A stretch of DNA of 64,000 bases from an uncultured Robinsoniella sp. GTDB lineage: Bacteria; Bacillota; Clostridia; Lachnospirales; Lachnospiraceae. Made by a program: the position numbers and the translations under genes. The DNA lies in the NCBI GenBank assembly GCA_900540475.1, contig UQGG01000009.1, positions 62,001-126,000 on the forward strand, read 5' to 3'. The notes beneath the pieces are model-generated. The model was not told the origin of the DNA and did no database searches. It saw nothing but the letters and a program-made list of their open reading frames with translations. This document shows positions 1 to 7,558 of this stretch, in pieces (the stretch's first letter is position 1; each line of letters starts with the position of its first letter).

Positions 1-33
1 GTATATAAATATCTGACATATTCTTTTATTTTT

Positions 34-60
34 TCATTTGAGAAAATTAAGACTCTGCAT
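34..60 (-). other. Possible 8-codon leader ORF or broken gene start
   Basis: A near-perfect ribosome binding site (GGAGGTGAT) on the minus strand precedes an ATG at 58-60. The frame reads only eight codons, MQSLNFLK, before TGA at 34-36. It could be a leader peptide of something left of the window, a gene start broken by a frameshift, or chance. The strength of the binding site is the only reason to list it. Confidence 0.2.
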
Positions 61-161
61 TGGTATCACCTCCACACTTTGATTAACAATGCATGTTAGA
101 AAGCTATAATTGAAGTATATTCCTCTTTATTTTGCTTGTCAACTTCTCATAAAATCATAAT

Positions 162-190
162 TTGACAAATACACGCTGAAATATTAGAAT
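162..190 (+). promoter_or_regulatory. Sigma-A type promoter for the GNAT gene
   Basis: TTGACA at 162-167 and TAGAAT at 185-190 are separated by 17 bases. The start would lie near 197, leaving a leader of about 135 bases before the acetyltransferase. I see no riboswitch in that leader, only a short CGAAAG/CTTTCG stem around 228-276. Confidence 0.5.
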
Positions 191-331
191 TAGGAAATTA
201 GAATTAGTTCGCATTTGGTGAAAAAGGCGAAAGATATTATTTGCTCTTGCTTTCGGCGGAGCGTGCCTATATTGTGGCAGACTTATAATACCAGGCGGTT
301 AGAACGTTAAATTTTGAGAGGATGTCATATA

Positions 332-799
332 ATGATGATGATAGCAACAGAAAGAATGTCTATATTTCCAATTTCTGACCAAGAAATGCAAAAGAAAATC
401 GAAGAAGAAGTTGATGCGGAAATGAAAAAAGCATACACTGAAATGCTTGCATGTTGCACAAAAATACCTGAGCAACGAATATGGTATGCAATATGGTTAA
501 TGCAGCTGAATGATGGCAGCAAACAAATAGTTGGAGACCTGTGCTTTAAGGGCTTAAATGATGACGGAAGCGTTGAAATTGGATACGGAATCAAACAAGA
601 TTATGAAGGTAGGGGTTTAATGACGGAGGCTGTTGCTGCCATGGCTAAATGGGCGATTACTCAAGTGGGCGTGTCGTGCATTGAATCAGAAACAGCCTCC
701 GATAACATAGCTTCACAAAGAGTCCTTCAAAAAGCAGGGTTTATAGCAAATGGAGTAATGGGAGAGGAAGGACCAAGATTCGTATGGAAGAAATGTTAA
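332..799 (+). CDS. GNAT family N-acetyltransferase
   Basis: A 156-residue protein of the GNAT fold, expected to move an acetyl group from acetyl-CoA to an amine; the substrate is unknown. The acetyl-CoA binding motif A is visible in the middle as EIGYGIKQDYEGRGLMTEA, with the Q-x-x-G-x-G/A-type pyrophosphate loop at YEGRG. The last strand holds SQRVLQKAGF, usual for the RimJ/RimL-like branch. A TTG lies at 314, but GAGAGG at 316-321 sits about ten bases before the ATG at 332, so I place the start there. The gene stands alone, with a candidate promoter at 162-190. It could modify an amino acid, an antibiotic or a ribosomal protein; the sequence does not decide. Confidence 0.85.
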   Translation: MMMIATERMSIFPISDQEMQKKIEEEVDAEMKKAYTEMLACCTKIPEQRIWYAIWLMQLNDGSKQIVGDLCFKGLNDDGSVEIGYGIKQDYEGRGLMTEAVAAMAKWAITQVGVSCIESETASDNIASQRVLQKAGFIANGVMGEEGPRFVWKKC

Positions 800-847
800 A
801 TACCATTTATCGGATGCTCTACAAATAAAAGGCACATGTTATGATTC

Positions 848-897
848 TTGACACACGCATAAAGAATAATGTAATATTAAAATAAATATGATATAAT
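848..897 (+). promoter_or_regulatory. Promoter region of the 52-aa membrane peptide
   Basis: An extended -10 element, TGaTATAAT, lies at 889-897, about 33 bases before the ATG at 931. A second possible pair is TTGACA at 848-853 with TAATAT at 872-877 (18-base spacer). Confidence 0.4.
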
Positions 898-930
898 TCG
901 GATAAATTATTATTCATTGGAGGACAATGC

Positions 931-1089
931 ATGAAAAAATTAGCTCTGGCATTAAGTATAATATTCACAATACTTACTTTAATCGGTAGTGTTTATGTTC
1001 TTTATAATAAAGGACAAGTCAGTGCTGGCTATGCAGTTGTTCCTATGGTTTTTGCAGTAACATGTTTATCCTTATATCGAAATAAATGA
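931..1089 (+). CDS. Small two-helix membrane protein, function unknown
   Basis: A 52-codon frame starting at ATG 931 with a good site, TTGGAGG at 917-923, eight bases upstream. The product begins MKKLALALSIIFTILTLIGS, a hydrophobic helix of about 20 residues. A short polar turn (YNKGQVSAGY) follows, then a second hydrophobic stretch (AVVPMVFAVTCLSLY) and the charged end RNK. It looks like a hairpin of two membrane helices with lysines at the start. I recognise no family. Binding site, promoter and protein-like composition together make it more than a chance frame. Its transcription relative to the cold-shock gene is unclear, because that gene has its own promoter. Confidence 0.6.
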   Translation: MKKLALALSIIFTILTLIGSVYVLYNKGQVSAGYAVVPMVFAVTCLSLYRNK

Positions 1090-1253
1090 TCTTCCAACCT
1101 CTGCTGGATCGAATGGTAAGCATACCTGTGCCATAGGATCGACAGCTGAGGTAATAGAAGACGGCAGCTTAGTAGGAACAGATTGACGGTAAATACTGGT
1201 GTAATGACGAAGATATCCATTCAAACTGTGTACGATAAATTTTAAAGTTTATC

Positions 1254-1282
1254 TTGACATAAGCATTATTCCATGTTATTAT
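1254..1282 (+). promoter_or_regulatory. Promoter of the cold-shock gene
   Basis: TTGACA at 1254-1259, a 17-base spacer and TATTAT at 1277-1282, with TG at 1274-1275 giving an extended -10. Transcription would start near 1289, leaving a leader of about 128 bases that contains the hairpin at 1312-1374. Confidence 0.6.
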
Positions 1283-1311
1283 AAAATAGTATTTTAAATG
1301 AGATCTGGATT

Positions 1312-1374
1312 TCACATATTTTTGTAAGTCATTATTTCTTAATCTAATGATTTACAAAAATGTGTGATTTTTTT
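1312..1374 (+). promoter_or_regulatory. Long leader hairpin with T-run before the cold-shock gene
   Basis: The 23-base arm at 1312-1334 pairs with 1345-1367 with only two G-U positions, around a 10-base loop, and is followed by seven T. It lies between the promoter and the cold-shock ribosome binding site (AGGAGG at 1402-1407). By form it is an intrinsic terminator inside the leader, so it may act as an attenuator or a temperature-sensitive structure. It could also terminate transcription arriving from upstream. Confidence 0.5.
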
Positions 1375-1416
1375 ATTTTATTATAGAGTATAATAAAAAT
1401 TTAGGAGGTATCTTTC

Positions 1417-1620
1417 ATGAATAAAGGTACAGTAAAATGGTTTAACTCACAAAAAGGATTCGGTTTTATCACTAACGACGAAGGAGGAGAAGATATATTT
1501 GTACATTTCTCCGGAATTGCAACGGATGGTTTCAAATCTTTAGAAGACGGACAGGCAGTTACATTTGATATTACAACTGGAAACCGTGGCGCACAAGCTA
1601 TTAACGTTTATGTTGCATAA
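1417..1620 (+). CDS. Cold-shock protein, CspA/CspB family
   Basis: A 67-residue single cold-shock domain, full length for the family. It binds single-stranded RNA and DNA and acts as an RNA chaperone and antiterminator in the cytoplasm. Both RNA-binding motifs are intact: RNP1 as KGFGFI near residue 14 and RNP2 as DIFVHF near residue 27, with the usual opening MNKGTVKWFN. The start follows AGGAGG by nine bases. The gene is monocistronic, with its own extended -10 promoter, a leader hairpin at 1312-1374 and a terminator at 1646-1680. The leader suggests control after transcription starts, as is common for this family. Confidence 0.95.
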   Translation: MNKGTVKWFNSQKGFGFITNDEGGEDIFVHFSGIATDGFKSLEDGQAVTFDITTGNRGAQAINVYVA

Positions 1621-1645
1621 TCTTTAAATAAGAGGATTGAATGAA

Positions 1646-1680
1646 GGAGAACAGATTAATTTCTGCTCTCCTATTTTTTA
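1646..1680 (+). terminator. Terminator of the cold-shock gene
   Basis: GGAGAACAGA at 1646-1655 pairs with TCTGCTCTCC at 1662-1671 with one mismatch and is followed by TATTTTTT. Confidence 0.75.
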
Positions 1681-1879
1681 TTTTTATTCTTAGTCATCTA
1701 AATAATGTAGTACTATTGTACATAATATAACGTTTAAATATTTTTTATGGCATAAACGTAGGGCAACGGCGATACCTTTTAGAATGCCATTCATTCTGAA
1801 GTCGCACACAGAAATCAGAATGCTTATTACTACTTTTGATAGCACCAACTGTAATAGAAACGGTAATCTTAGCAGAATA

Positions 1880-1908
1880 AAGAAGAGCCCCCAAATGACT
1901 CTTCTTAA
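1880..1908 (-). terminator. Weak terminator-like hairpin at the end of the three-gene SOS operon
   Basis: On the minus strand AAGAAGAG pairs with CTCTTCTT around a loop of about ten bases right at the stop codon of the 95-aa gene, followed by TTTATT. The T-run is imperfect. Confidence 0.4.
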
Positions 1909-2192
1909 TCTCCCCAAATCACAGTCCAGCGACATTTTGTCATGTGATTAAGTAATCTGAAATTGTACGTAATTCCATCCTGAATCAATTCGCAATGAAA
2001 ATCTTCTTGATGGATACCAACAAAATTACGTTCTTTGGCTTCGATAATTCTAAAATCTCGTATAGTATAGATATTCCCCTCTTCATCCTGGTATTTAAAC
2101 ATCATCGGAATTGTTCTTCCGGTAGAAGTATACCAGCAGCCACATGCAATTTCCTGTATGTTATTATTAATTACTTGAGTTTGTGCACTCAT
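1905..2192 (-). CDS. 95-aa protein of unknown function, third gene of the SOS-box operon
   Basis: The start ATG follows GGAGGA on the minus strand. The protein is soluble, with alternating hydrophobic and polar residues that suggest a small beta-rich fold. A segment of the type G-x-x-x-P-x-x-F-x-x-x-D-E-x-G runs through residues 24-38 and an aromatic W-T-V-I-W closes the chain. From memory it resembles small proteins found near SOS mutagenesis genes in Clostridia, but I cannot confirm that and name no family. It lies 41 bases after the second paralogous gene and should be co-transcribed from the LexA-box promoter at 2717-2771. Confidence 0.6.
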   Translation of the reverse strand: MSAQTQVINNNIQEIACGCWYTSTGRTIPMMFKYQDEEGNIYTIRDFRIIEAKERNFVGIHQEDFHCELIQDGITYNFRLLNHMTKCRWTVIWGD

Positions 2193-2233
2193 TATTTTCT
2201 ATCCTCCACTAGCTAGAGCGCGTAAAACACGCT

Positions 2234-2440
2234 CTAAGCCATTATATGCAAATTATTATATGGAGCTGTTTTAACTTTAAGCCTACGGCAAGCATTATGA
2301 TACATCTTTAGTGCCTCTCTCTCCGTTAGCTCTTCCCCATCCCAGTTTAATTCTATATTGGGGAAGAACATACGGATTGATTCGAAGAGAAGTTTAGCAT
2401 TCTCATTCTCATAAGGAATATTATTTATGGTTCGTAGCAT
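2234..2440 (-). CDS. Small protein, paralogue of its upstream neighbour, SOS-box operon
   Basis: A 68-residue soluble protein of no recognised family. It is clearly related to the product of 2482-2694: both share the pattern E-N-A-x-x-L-[FY], a P-x-[IL]-[ED]-L segment, then [EL]-L-T-E-x-[EQ]-A-L-x-M-Y-[HY]-x-A. The frame is open from an ATG at 2455, but GGAG lies only two bases beyond that codon and nine bases before the ATG at 2440, so 2440 is the likely start. It lies 41 bases after the next gene upstream. Tandem duplication of one small gene is the simplest origin. The helix-rich, acidic sequence would suit a protein-binding or DNA-mimic role, but this is a guess. Confidence 0.6.
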   Translation of the reverse strand: MLRTINNIPYENENAKLLFESIRMFFPNIELNWDGEELTEREALKMYHNACRRLKVKTAPYNNLHIMA

Positions 2441-2481
2441 TATTATCATCTCCATTTCTTACGTATTTATGTAATGACGAA

Positions 2482-2694
2482 TTAACATGCAATTATGTTA
2501 TAGATTGGAATGTATTGCTTATTATTAATAACCGGAATGTGAAGCCCTTTAGCGTGATAATACATAGCCAGTGCTTGGTCTTCTGTTAGTGGTTGCCCCT
2601 TGAGATCTAGGGACGGATATTTAGTTTTTACTTCCTGATATAATATTCTGGCATTTTCGCTTTGGAATGTGATTATATTTTTATTATAGTTCAT
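2482..2694 (-). CDS. Small protein, first gene of the SOS-box operon
   Basis: A 70-residue soluble protein, first to be transcribed from the promoter at 2743-2771. The start ATG at 2694 is preceded by AGAGGT. Residues 10-50 match the next gene's product at most positions of the pattern E-N-A-R-x-L-Y ... L-x-L-K-G-Q-P-L-T-E-D-Q-A-L-A-M-Y-Y-H-A-K, so the pair are paralogues. There is no membrane helix and no cysteine pair, and I recognise no domain. Two LexA-type boxes in the promoter imply expression after DNA damage; what the protein does then is unknown. Confidence 0.6.
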   Translation of the reverse strand: MNYNKNIITFQSENARILYQEVKTKYPSLDLKGQPLTEDQALAMYYHAKGLHIPVINNKQYIPIYNIIAC

Positions 2695-2716
2695 AATTTT
2701 TACCTCTGTTCATCAT

Positions 2717-2771
2717 CGAACACATGTTCTTTTTATACATTCATTATATCGAATATTTGTTCGATTGTCAA
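2717..2771 (-). promoter_or_regulatory. Consensus promoter overlaid by two LexA/DinR-type SOS boxes
   Basis: On the minus strand the -35 TTGACA (plus 2766-2771) and -10 TATAAT (plus 2743-2748) are exact consensus with a 17-base spacer. One SOS box, CGAACAAATATTCG, fills 2750-2763 inside the spacer. A second, AGAACATGTGTTCG, lies at 2717-2730, just downstream of the expected start. The second carries the full GAAC-N4-GTTC palindrome; the first differs at one base. The rest of 2772-3176 shows no gene or clear element on either strand. Confidence 0.75.
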
Positions 2772-3176
2772 GTTGGGAATTTTTGCTTTTATGAAAAAAT
2801 GCCCTTTGATAACTACACTTGGGTATTGTATATTTATCCAAAGACACTTGTATTTACACATTAAGATTCCTTTTAGCACTCATAGGGAAAAAGCTGTATT
2901 AGAAAGGGGTTAGCGCTTTGAGTGAACTGTACGTAATTACCCCTCTGTTCAGTTCATCGTCACCGGATTTCAATATGAAGTTGGTATATTGAGGGGGATT
3001 GCGAAGCAGTATATAAAAAAGAATGGAGGTGTACCATAACAACCATTTGAAAGGTTTACAGCAGATCTGCTATTTCCCTCTCAAATACCTGTCAGACTAC
3101 ACCCCATTCTCTTTCCGGGTTATACTTCCCTATTTTACAATTTTAAGATGTCGATATCAATATCCATTATCTCCAG

Positions 3177-5057
3177 TTATTCCAGTTCAAATGCCCCCGT
3201 ATACAGCTGATAATATTTGCCCTTATCTTCTATCAGCTTATCATGGCTGCCACGTTCAATAATATTTCCTTGATCCAGAACCATAATAACATCTGAATTT
3301 CTAACAGTGGACAACCGATGTGCTATTACAAATACAGTTCTACCCTTCATCAGGGCGTCCATGCCTCTTTGTACAATGGCTTCTGTACGCGTATCAATTG
3401 AGCTTGTGGCTTCATCTAAAATCATTACCGGCGGATCGGCTACTGCGGCACGGGCAATTGCCAGAAGCTGCCTCTGTCCCTGGGATAAGTTTCCGCCATT
3501 TCCGGACAGCTGCGTGTGATATCCATCCGGAAGCCTGGTGATAAAGTCATGGGCACCGGAAAGCTTTGCAGCTTCCATGCATTCCTTCTCTGTAGCATCC
3601 AGTTTTCCATATCTGATATTATCCATAACGGTACCTGTGAATAGATTTGTATCCTGGAGCACTATGCCCAGGGAACGGCGCAGATCCGCTTTTTTAATTT
3701 TATTAATATTTATGCCATCGTAGCGAATCTTACCGTCTGCGATATCATAAAAACGGTTAATCAGGTTTGTAATGGTGGTTTTCCCGGCTCCGGTTGCCCC
3801 AACAAAAGCTACTTTCTGCCCGGGTTCAGCATAAAGGGTAATATTGTGAAGCACAATTTTATCTTCTACATAACCAAAATCAACATCGTACATCCTTACA
3901 TCTCCAGTTAATTTGGTGTAGGTTGTGGTACCATTTTCATGGGGATGTTTCCATGCCCACATGCCGGTGCGTTCCTTGCATTCCACCATCTCGTCGTTTA
4001 CTTCCTTTGTATTGACTAATGTTACATATCCTTCGTCTACTTCCGGAACCTCATCGATCAGAGAAAATACCCTGCCTGCACCTGCCAGTCCCATAATAAC
4101 CGCATTCAGCTGATTGGACACCTGGCTTACATTTCCGGAGAACTGTCTGGTCATATTTAAGAACGGAACTACGATACTGATACCGATTGCCATACCGGAA
4201 ATGCTGATATTGGGCACATTATAGAGTAGCAGGATTCCCCCGACCAATGCCACGATAACATAGAGGACATTTCCAATGTTATTTAATATGGGCATAAGGG
4301 TATTGGCAAATTTATTTGCCTGCTGTGCATCATGAAATAAAGCATCGTTGTAGCGGTCGAAATCAGATTTGCTCTCTTCTTCATGGCAGAATACCTTGAT
4401 AACCTTCTGCCCGTTCATCATTTCCTCAACAAATCCTTCCGCCTCACCCAGTGATCTCTGCTGGCGGATAAAATATTTGGCTGAATTCCCCCCAATCTTT
4501 TTGGTGACAACTACCATAAATACCACACCGATCACAACTACAATTGTCAGCCAAACGCTATAGTAAAGCATGATAAAAAATATCGTCAGCACCGTAACAC
4601 CGGACACCAGAAGCTGGGGAAAACTCTGGGAAATCATCTGGCGCAGCGTATCGATATCATTAGTGTAATAGCTCATGATATCCCCATGGTTATGAGTATC
4701 AAAATAGCTGACAGGCAGATCCTGCATGCCATTAAACATTTTCTGGCGCAGCTTTTTCAACGTACCCTGGGTAATTACAGCCATCATCTGGTTGTAAATT
4801 ACGGATGCTAAAAGCGACAGTACATAAAACGTCACCAGCAGCAGTACCAGTCCCATGATTTTTGCTGATACTTTATCCCAATTGCCGCTTTGCCAGCTCT
4901 GCTCTATGGTCGCAATTACATTCTGCATGAATACAGCGGGAATAGAACTGACAACCGCGTTGAAAATGATACAGATCAGCACCACCGGCATCATCACAGG
5001 GTAAAAACCAAACAGCGTCTTAATAACCCTCCCTAATACTCCTTTTTTATTCTTCAT
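3177..5057 (-). CDS. ABC multidrug exporter, TM288/BmrD-like subunit
   Basis: A half-transporter of about 626 residues: six membrane helices in the first 330, then an ATPase domain. Walker A is GATGAGKTT, Walker B ends ILDEATSSID with the catalytic glutamate, and the signature is LSQGQ instead of LSGGQ. That is the subunit with an intact ATP site but an altered signature, the partner of the next-upstream gene. Together they should export lipophilic drugs or peptides across the cell membrane. ATG 5057 is preceded by AGGTGG and overlaps the upstream gene by 11 bases, which suggests translational coupling. An insert of about 60 residues precedes the ATPase domain. A MarR regulator heads the operon. 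Confidence 0.9.
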   Translation of the reverse strand: MKNKKGVLGRVIKTLFGFYPVMMPVVLICIIFNAVVSSIPAVFMQNVIATIEQSWQSGNWDKVSAKIMGLVLLLVTFYVLSLLASVIYNQMMAVITQGTLKKLRQKMFNGMQDLPVSYFDTHNHGDIMSYYTNDIDTLRQMISQSFPQLLVSGVTVLTIFFIMLYYSVWLTIVVVIGVVFMVVVTKKIGGNSAKYFIRQQRSLGEAEGFVEEMMNGQKVIKVFCHEEESKSDFDRYNDALFHDAQQANKFANTLMPILNNIGNVLYVIVALVGGILLLYNVPNISISGMAIGISIVVPFLNMTRQFSGNVSQVSNQLNAVIMGLAGAGRVFSLIDEVPEVDEGYVTLVNTKEVNDEMVECKERTGMWAWKHPHENGTTTYTKLTGDVRMYDVDFGYVEDKIVLHNITLYAEPGQKVAFVGATGAGKTTITNLINRFYDIADGKIRYDGININKIKKADLRRSLGIVLQDTNLFTGTVMDNIRYGKLDATEKECMEAAKLSGAHDFITRLPDGYHTQLSGNGGNLSQGQRQLLAIARAAVADPPVMILDEATSSIDTRTEAIVQRGMDALMKGRTVFVIAHRLSTVRNSDVIMVLDQGNIIERGSHDKLIEDKGKYYQLYTGAFELE

Positions 5058-6792
5058 CAGAACCACCTGCCTTATTTTGTGAATTGTATACTTCCTGATA
5101 AATTGTGTTGTCTCTCAACAGTTCTTCATGAGTTCCCACCGCATTGATGGTACCCCCATCCATAACCACAATGCGGTCTGCATCCTGTACGGAAGAAGTT
5201 CTCTGTGCAATGATAAGTTTCGTTGTGTCGGGTATAAACTCCCGAAATGCCTTTCTGATCAGCGCATCCGTTTTCGTATCAACAGCACTTGTGGAATCAT
5301 CTAAAATAATGATTTTCGGCTTCTTTAAAAGAGCTCTGGCGATACAAAGTCTCTGTTTCTGGCCGCCCGAGACATTTGATCCTCCCTGCTCAATATATGT
5401 ATCATATTGTTTTGGGAACTGCATTATAAATTCATCCGCCTGCGCCAGTTTACAAGCCTCTATCATTTCTTCCTCTGTAGCTTCTTTATTTCCCCATCTC
5501 AGATTATCTTTAATCGTACCGGAAAACAGGATATTTTTCTGCAGTACAACTGCAACCTGATTTCTAAGGGTCTCTAAATCATAATCCCTGACATCAGTTC
5601 CGCCTACTTTTACAACACCTTCTGTAGCATCGTAGAGCCTGGAAATCAACTGGATCAGCGAAGATTTCGAAGAGCCGGTTCCGCCGATAATACCGATTGT
5701 TTCTCCTGACTTTATGTGAAGATTGATATCGGCAAGCGCCATCTTCTCCGCTTTCATTGAATATTTGAAATTAACCTGTTCAAAATCAATGGAGCCGTCT
5801 GCCACTGCAAAAACTGGATCCGCCGAATTCGCAAGGGTACTGTCTTCACTTAACACTTCCACAATACGCTTGGAAGATTCACTTGCCATGGTGATCATGA
5901 CAAATACCATAGAAAGCATCATAAGGCTGCTCAATATCTGAAAGCTGTACGCTAACAGAGATGATAACTGGCCTACGTCCAGATCCAGTCCTCTGGAAGT
6001 AATAATTGTGTAAGAACCAAATGACATTACAAATATCATGACGGAATAAATACAAAACTGCATCAATGGATTGTTAATTGCTAAAATCCGTTCAGCCCTT
6101 GTAAAATCATTGCAGACATCTCCTGCTGCAGTTCCGAATTTTTCTTTTTCATAGTCTTCTCGCACATATGATTTTACAACCCGCATACCCTTGATATTTT
6201 CCTGTACCGAGTTGTTCAGTGCATCATACTTTTTAAAAACTTTCTTGAATAACGGCATTACTTTTCGAATTACCAGAAAGAGCCCAAAGCCCAGAATCGG
6301 GATTACAATCAGAAAAATAAACGCCATTTTCCCACCCATAATGAAAGCCATGGCAAATGCAAACAGCAGCATAAGCGGACACCGGATCGCCGTTCTCACG
6401 ATCATCATATAGGCATTCTGCACATTTGTAACATCCGTGGTAAGCCGGGTTACCAGGGAAGAAGTTGAAAATTTATCAATATTTTCAAAGGAATAACTCT
6501 GTATTTTATAATACATATCCTTTCTGATGTTCCTTGCAAAACCGCAGGATGCCGTAGCGCAGGCAGTTCCCGCCAGTGCTCCAAAAGTCAGGGACAATCC
6601 TGCCATAACTACCAGCAGCAACCCGTATTGAAGCAGCACAATCAGATCACAGCCAGCCTTGATCTGATTGACTAACTGTGCTATCAAAAATGGAATAATA
6701 CATTCCATAACAACTTCCAAAGAAACCAATATTGGTGCCTGAATGGAGGCTTTTTTAAATTCTCTGATACATTTCATAAGTTCTCTTATCAT
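5047..6792 (-). CDS. ABC multidrug exporter, TM287/BmrC-like subunit
   Basis: A 581-residue half-transporter with six membrane helices and a C-terminal ATPase domain. Walker A is GGTGSSKSS, the signature is the normal VSGGQKQR, and Walker B ends ILDDSTSAVD, with aspartate where the catalytic glutamate should be. This is the degenerate-site subunit of a heterodimeric exporter. Its defective Walker B faces the LSQGQ of its partner, and its good signature serves the partner's active site. The frame is open from 6858, but AAGGAGAT sits eight bases before the ATG at 6792, and homologues begin near this point. It lies about 150 bases after the MarR gene. Confidence 0.9.
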   Translation of the reverse strand: MIRELMKCIREFKKASIQAPILVSLEVVMECIIPFLIAQLVNQIKAGCDLIVLLQYGLLLVVMAGLSLTFGALAGTACATASCGFARNIRKDMYYKIQSYSFENIDKFSTSSLVTRLTTDVTNVQNAYMMIVRTAIRCPLMLLFAFAMAFIMGGKMAFIFLIVIPILGFGLFLVIRKVMPLFKKVFKKYDALNNSVQENIKGMRVVKSYVREDYEKEKFGTAAGDVCNDFTRAERILAINNPLMQFCIYSVMIFVMSFGSYTIITSRGLDLDVGQLSSLLAYSFQILSSLMMLSMVFVMITMASESSKRIVEVLSEDSTLANSADPVFAVADGSIDFEQVNFKYSMKAEKMALADINLHIKSGETIGIIGGTGSSKSSLIQLISRLYDATEGVVKVGGTDVRDYDLETLRNQVAVVLQKNILFSGTIKDNLRWGNKEATEEEMIEACKLAQADEFIMQFPKQYDTYIEQGGSNVSGGQKQRLCIARALLKKPKIIILDDSTSAVDTKTDALIRKAFREFIPDTTKLIIAQRTSSVQDADRIVVMDGGTINAVGTHEELLRDNTIYQEVYNSQNKAGGSDEE

Positions 6793-6938
6793 TGCTTTTC
6801 TATCTCCTTTTTTATTTTCCTTCCTCTTTACCAACAAAATAACGGGCAGGTTAATCAACCGGATTTATGTGATTAACACTACTCGTTTCGCATTCTAGCT
6901 GCTATATTTACTTGTACCCGCTATTCATTGGTTAAAGA

Positions 6939-7367
6939 TTACCTTCCAAAAAAATATTCAGTTGCCTTGCTTCCCGCCTGTTTTAATAAGGCAAGAAATA
7001 TTTCTGTCTGCTCATCTGTCATATCCGCCGTGATTATCTTTTCCCAGTCCGTCATTACATTGTTTATCGTATCAAATGCCCTGTAGGCTTTCTCAGTGGG
7101 ATATAGTTTGCAGGTACGCTTATCGCTTATAAAAGTTTCTCTGGTAAGATACTCTTCTTTTTCTAAATAATCCAAAGCCCTTGTAATATTACTTGGATGG
7201 ACATAGATCAGCGTTTTCAGCTTATCCTGCGTAATTCCGGGATTTTTGCAGATATGGATAATAAAGACATGGTGGCTGCTGTTGATATTTAATTCCTTAA
7301 AATTCTGATCAGCATATACATTACCCAATCTCCCTAAAATAGACAGCCACTTAAACTCTTGACCCAT
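6939..7367 (-). CDS. MarR family transcriptional regulator
   Basis: A 142-residue winged-helix protein of MarR length. Residues 35-95 form the DNA-binding part: a helix-turn-helix around GITQDKLKTLIYVHPSNITR and a wing around FISDKRTCKLYPTEKA. Such proteins usually repress their own operon and release DNA when a small molecule binds. It is the first gene of the unit leading into the two exporter subunits, so a drug-responsive repressor of that pump is the natural reading. The promoter at 7395-7423 carries a perfect 12-base palindrome over its -35 element, the probable operator. Confidence 0.85.
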   Translation of the reverse strand: MGQEFKWLSILGRLGNVYADQNFKELNINSSHHVFIIHICKNPGITQDKLKTLIYVHPSNITRALDYLEKEEYLTRETFISDKRTCKLYPTEKAYRAFDTINNVMTDWEKIITADMTDEQTEIFLALLKQAGSKATEYFFGR

Positions 7368-7394
7368 GACAATACCCTGCTTTCTTTTTAAGTC

Positions 7395-7423
7395 ATTATA
7401 GCACTATCTTTTTGCGCGCGCAA
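7395..7423 (-). promoter_or_regulatory. Promoter and palindromic operator of the MarR-exporter operon
   Basis: On the minus strand TTGCGC (plus 7418-7423) and TATAAT (plus 7395-7400) are 17 bases apart. A perfect palindrome, TTGCGCGCGCAA, covers 7412-7423 and so includes the -35 element. That is a sensible place for autorepression by the MarR protein. Confidence 0.6.
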
Positions 7424-7505
7424 CTTCTTTTTTTATTTTTTTCCTTAATTCATCTGTCCTGTGAAGCAAAATGTAAAAATATAATTTTATTTTTTAAATT
7501 TAAAC

Positions 7506-7548
7506 GGAAAGCCCCAAATAACTTTAAGTTTGTTATTTAGGACTTTCC
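7506..7548 (-). terminator. Terminator of the GH39 operon
   Basis: The arm 7506-7522 pairs with 7532-7548 (GGAAAG-CC-AAATAAC against GTTATTT-GG-CTTTCC) with two mismatches. It lies directly after the GH39 stop codon on the minus strand and is followed by an A/T-rich tract. Confidence 0.65.
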
Positions 7549-7558
7549 TCATATTTCA

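Noticed and set aside
1690..1935. 81-codon minus-strand frame
   Set aside because: Covers the intergenic gap and the end of the 95-aa gene in another frame; hydrophobic and Leu/Arg-rich, no start signal.
2662..2913. 83-codon plus-strand frame
   Set aside because: Runs through the LexA-box promoter region; no binding site, skewed Cys/Ile/Phe content.
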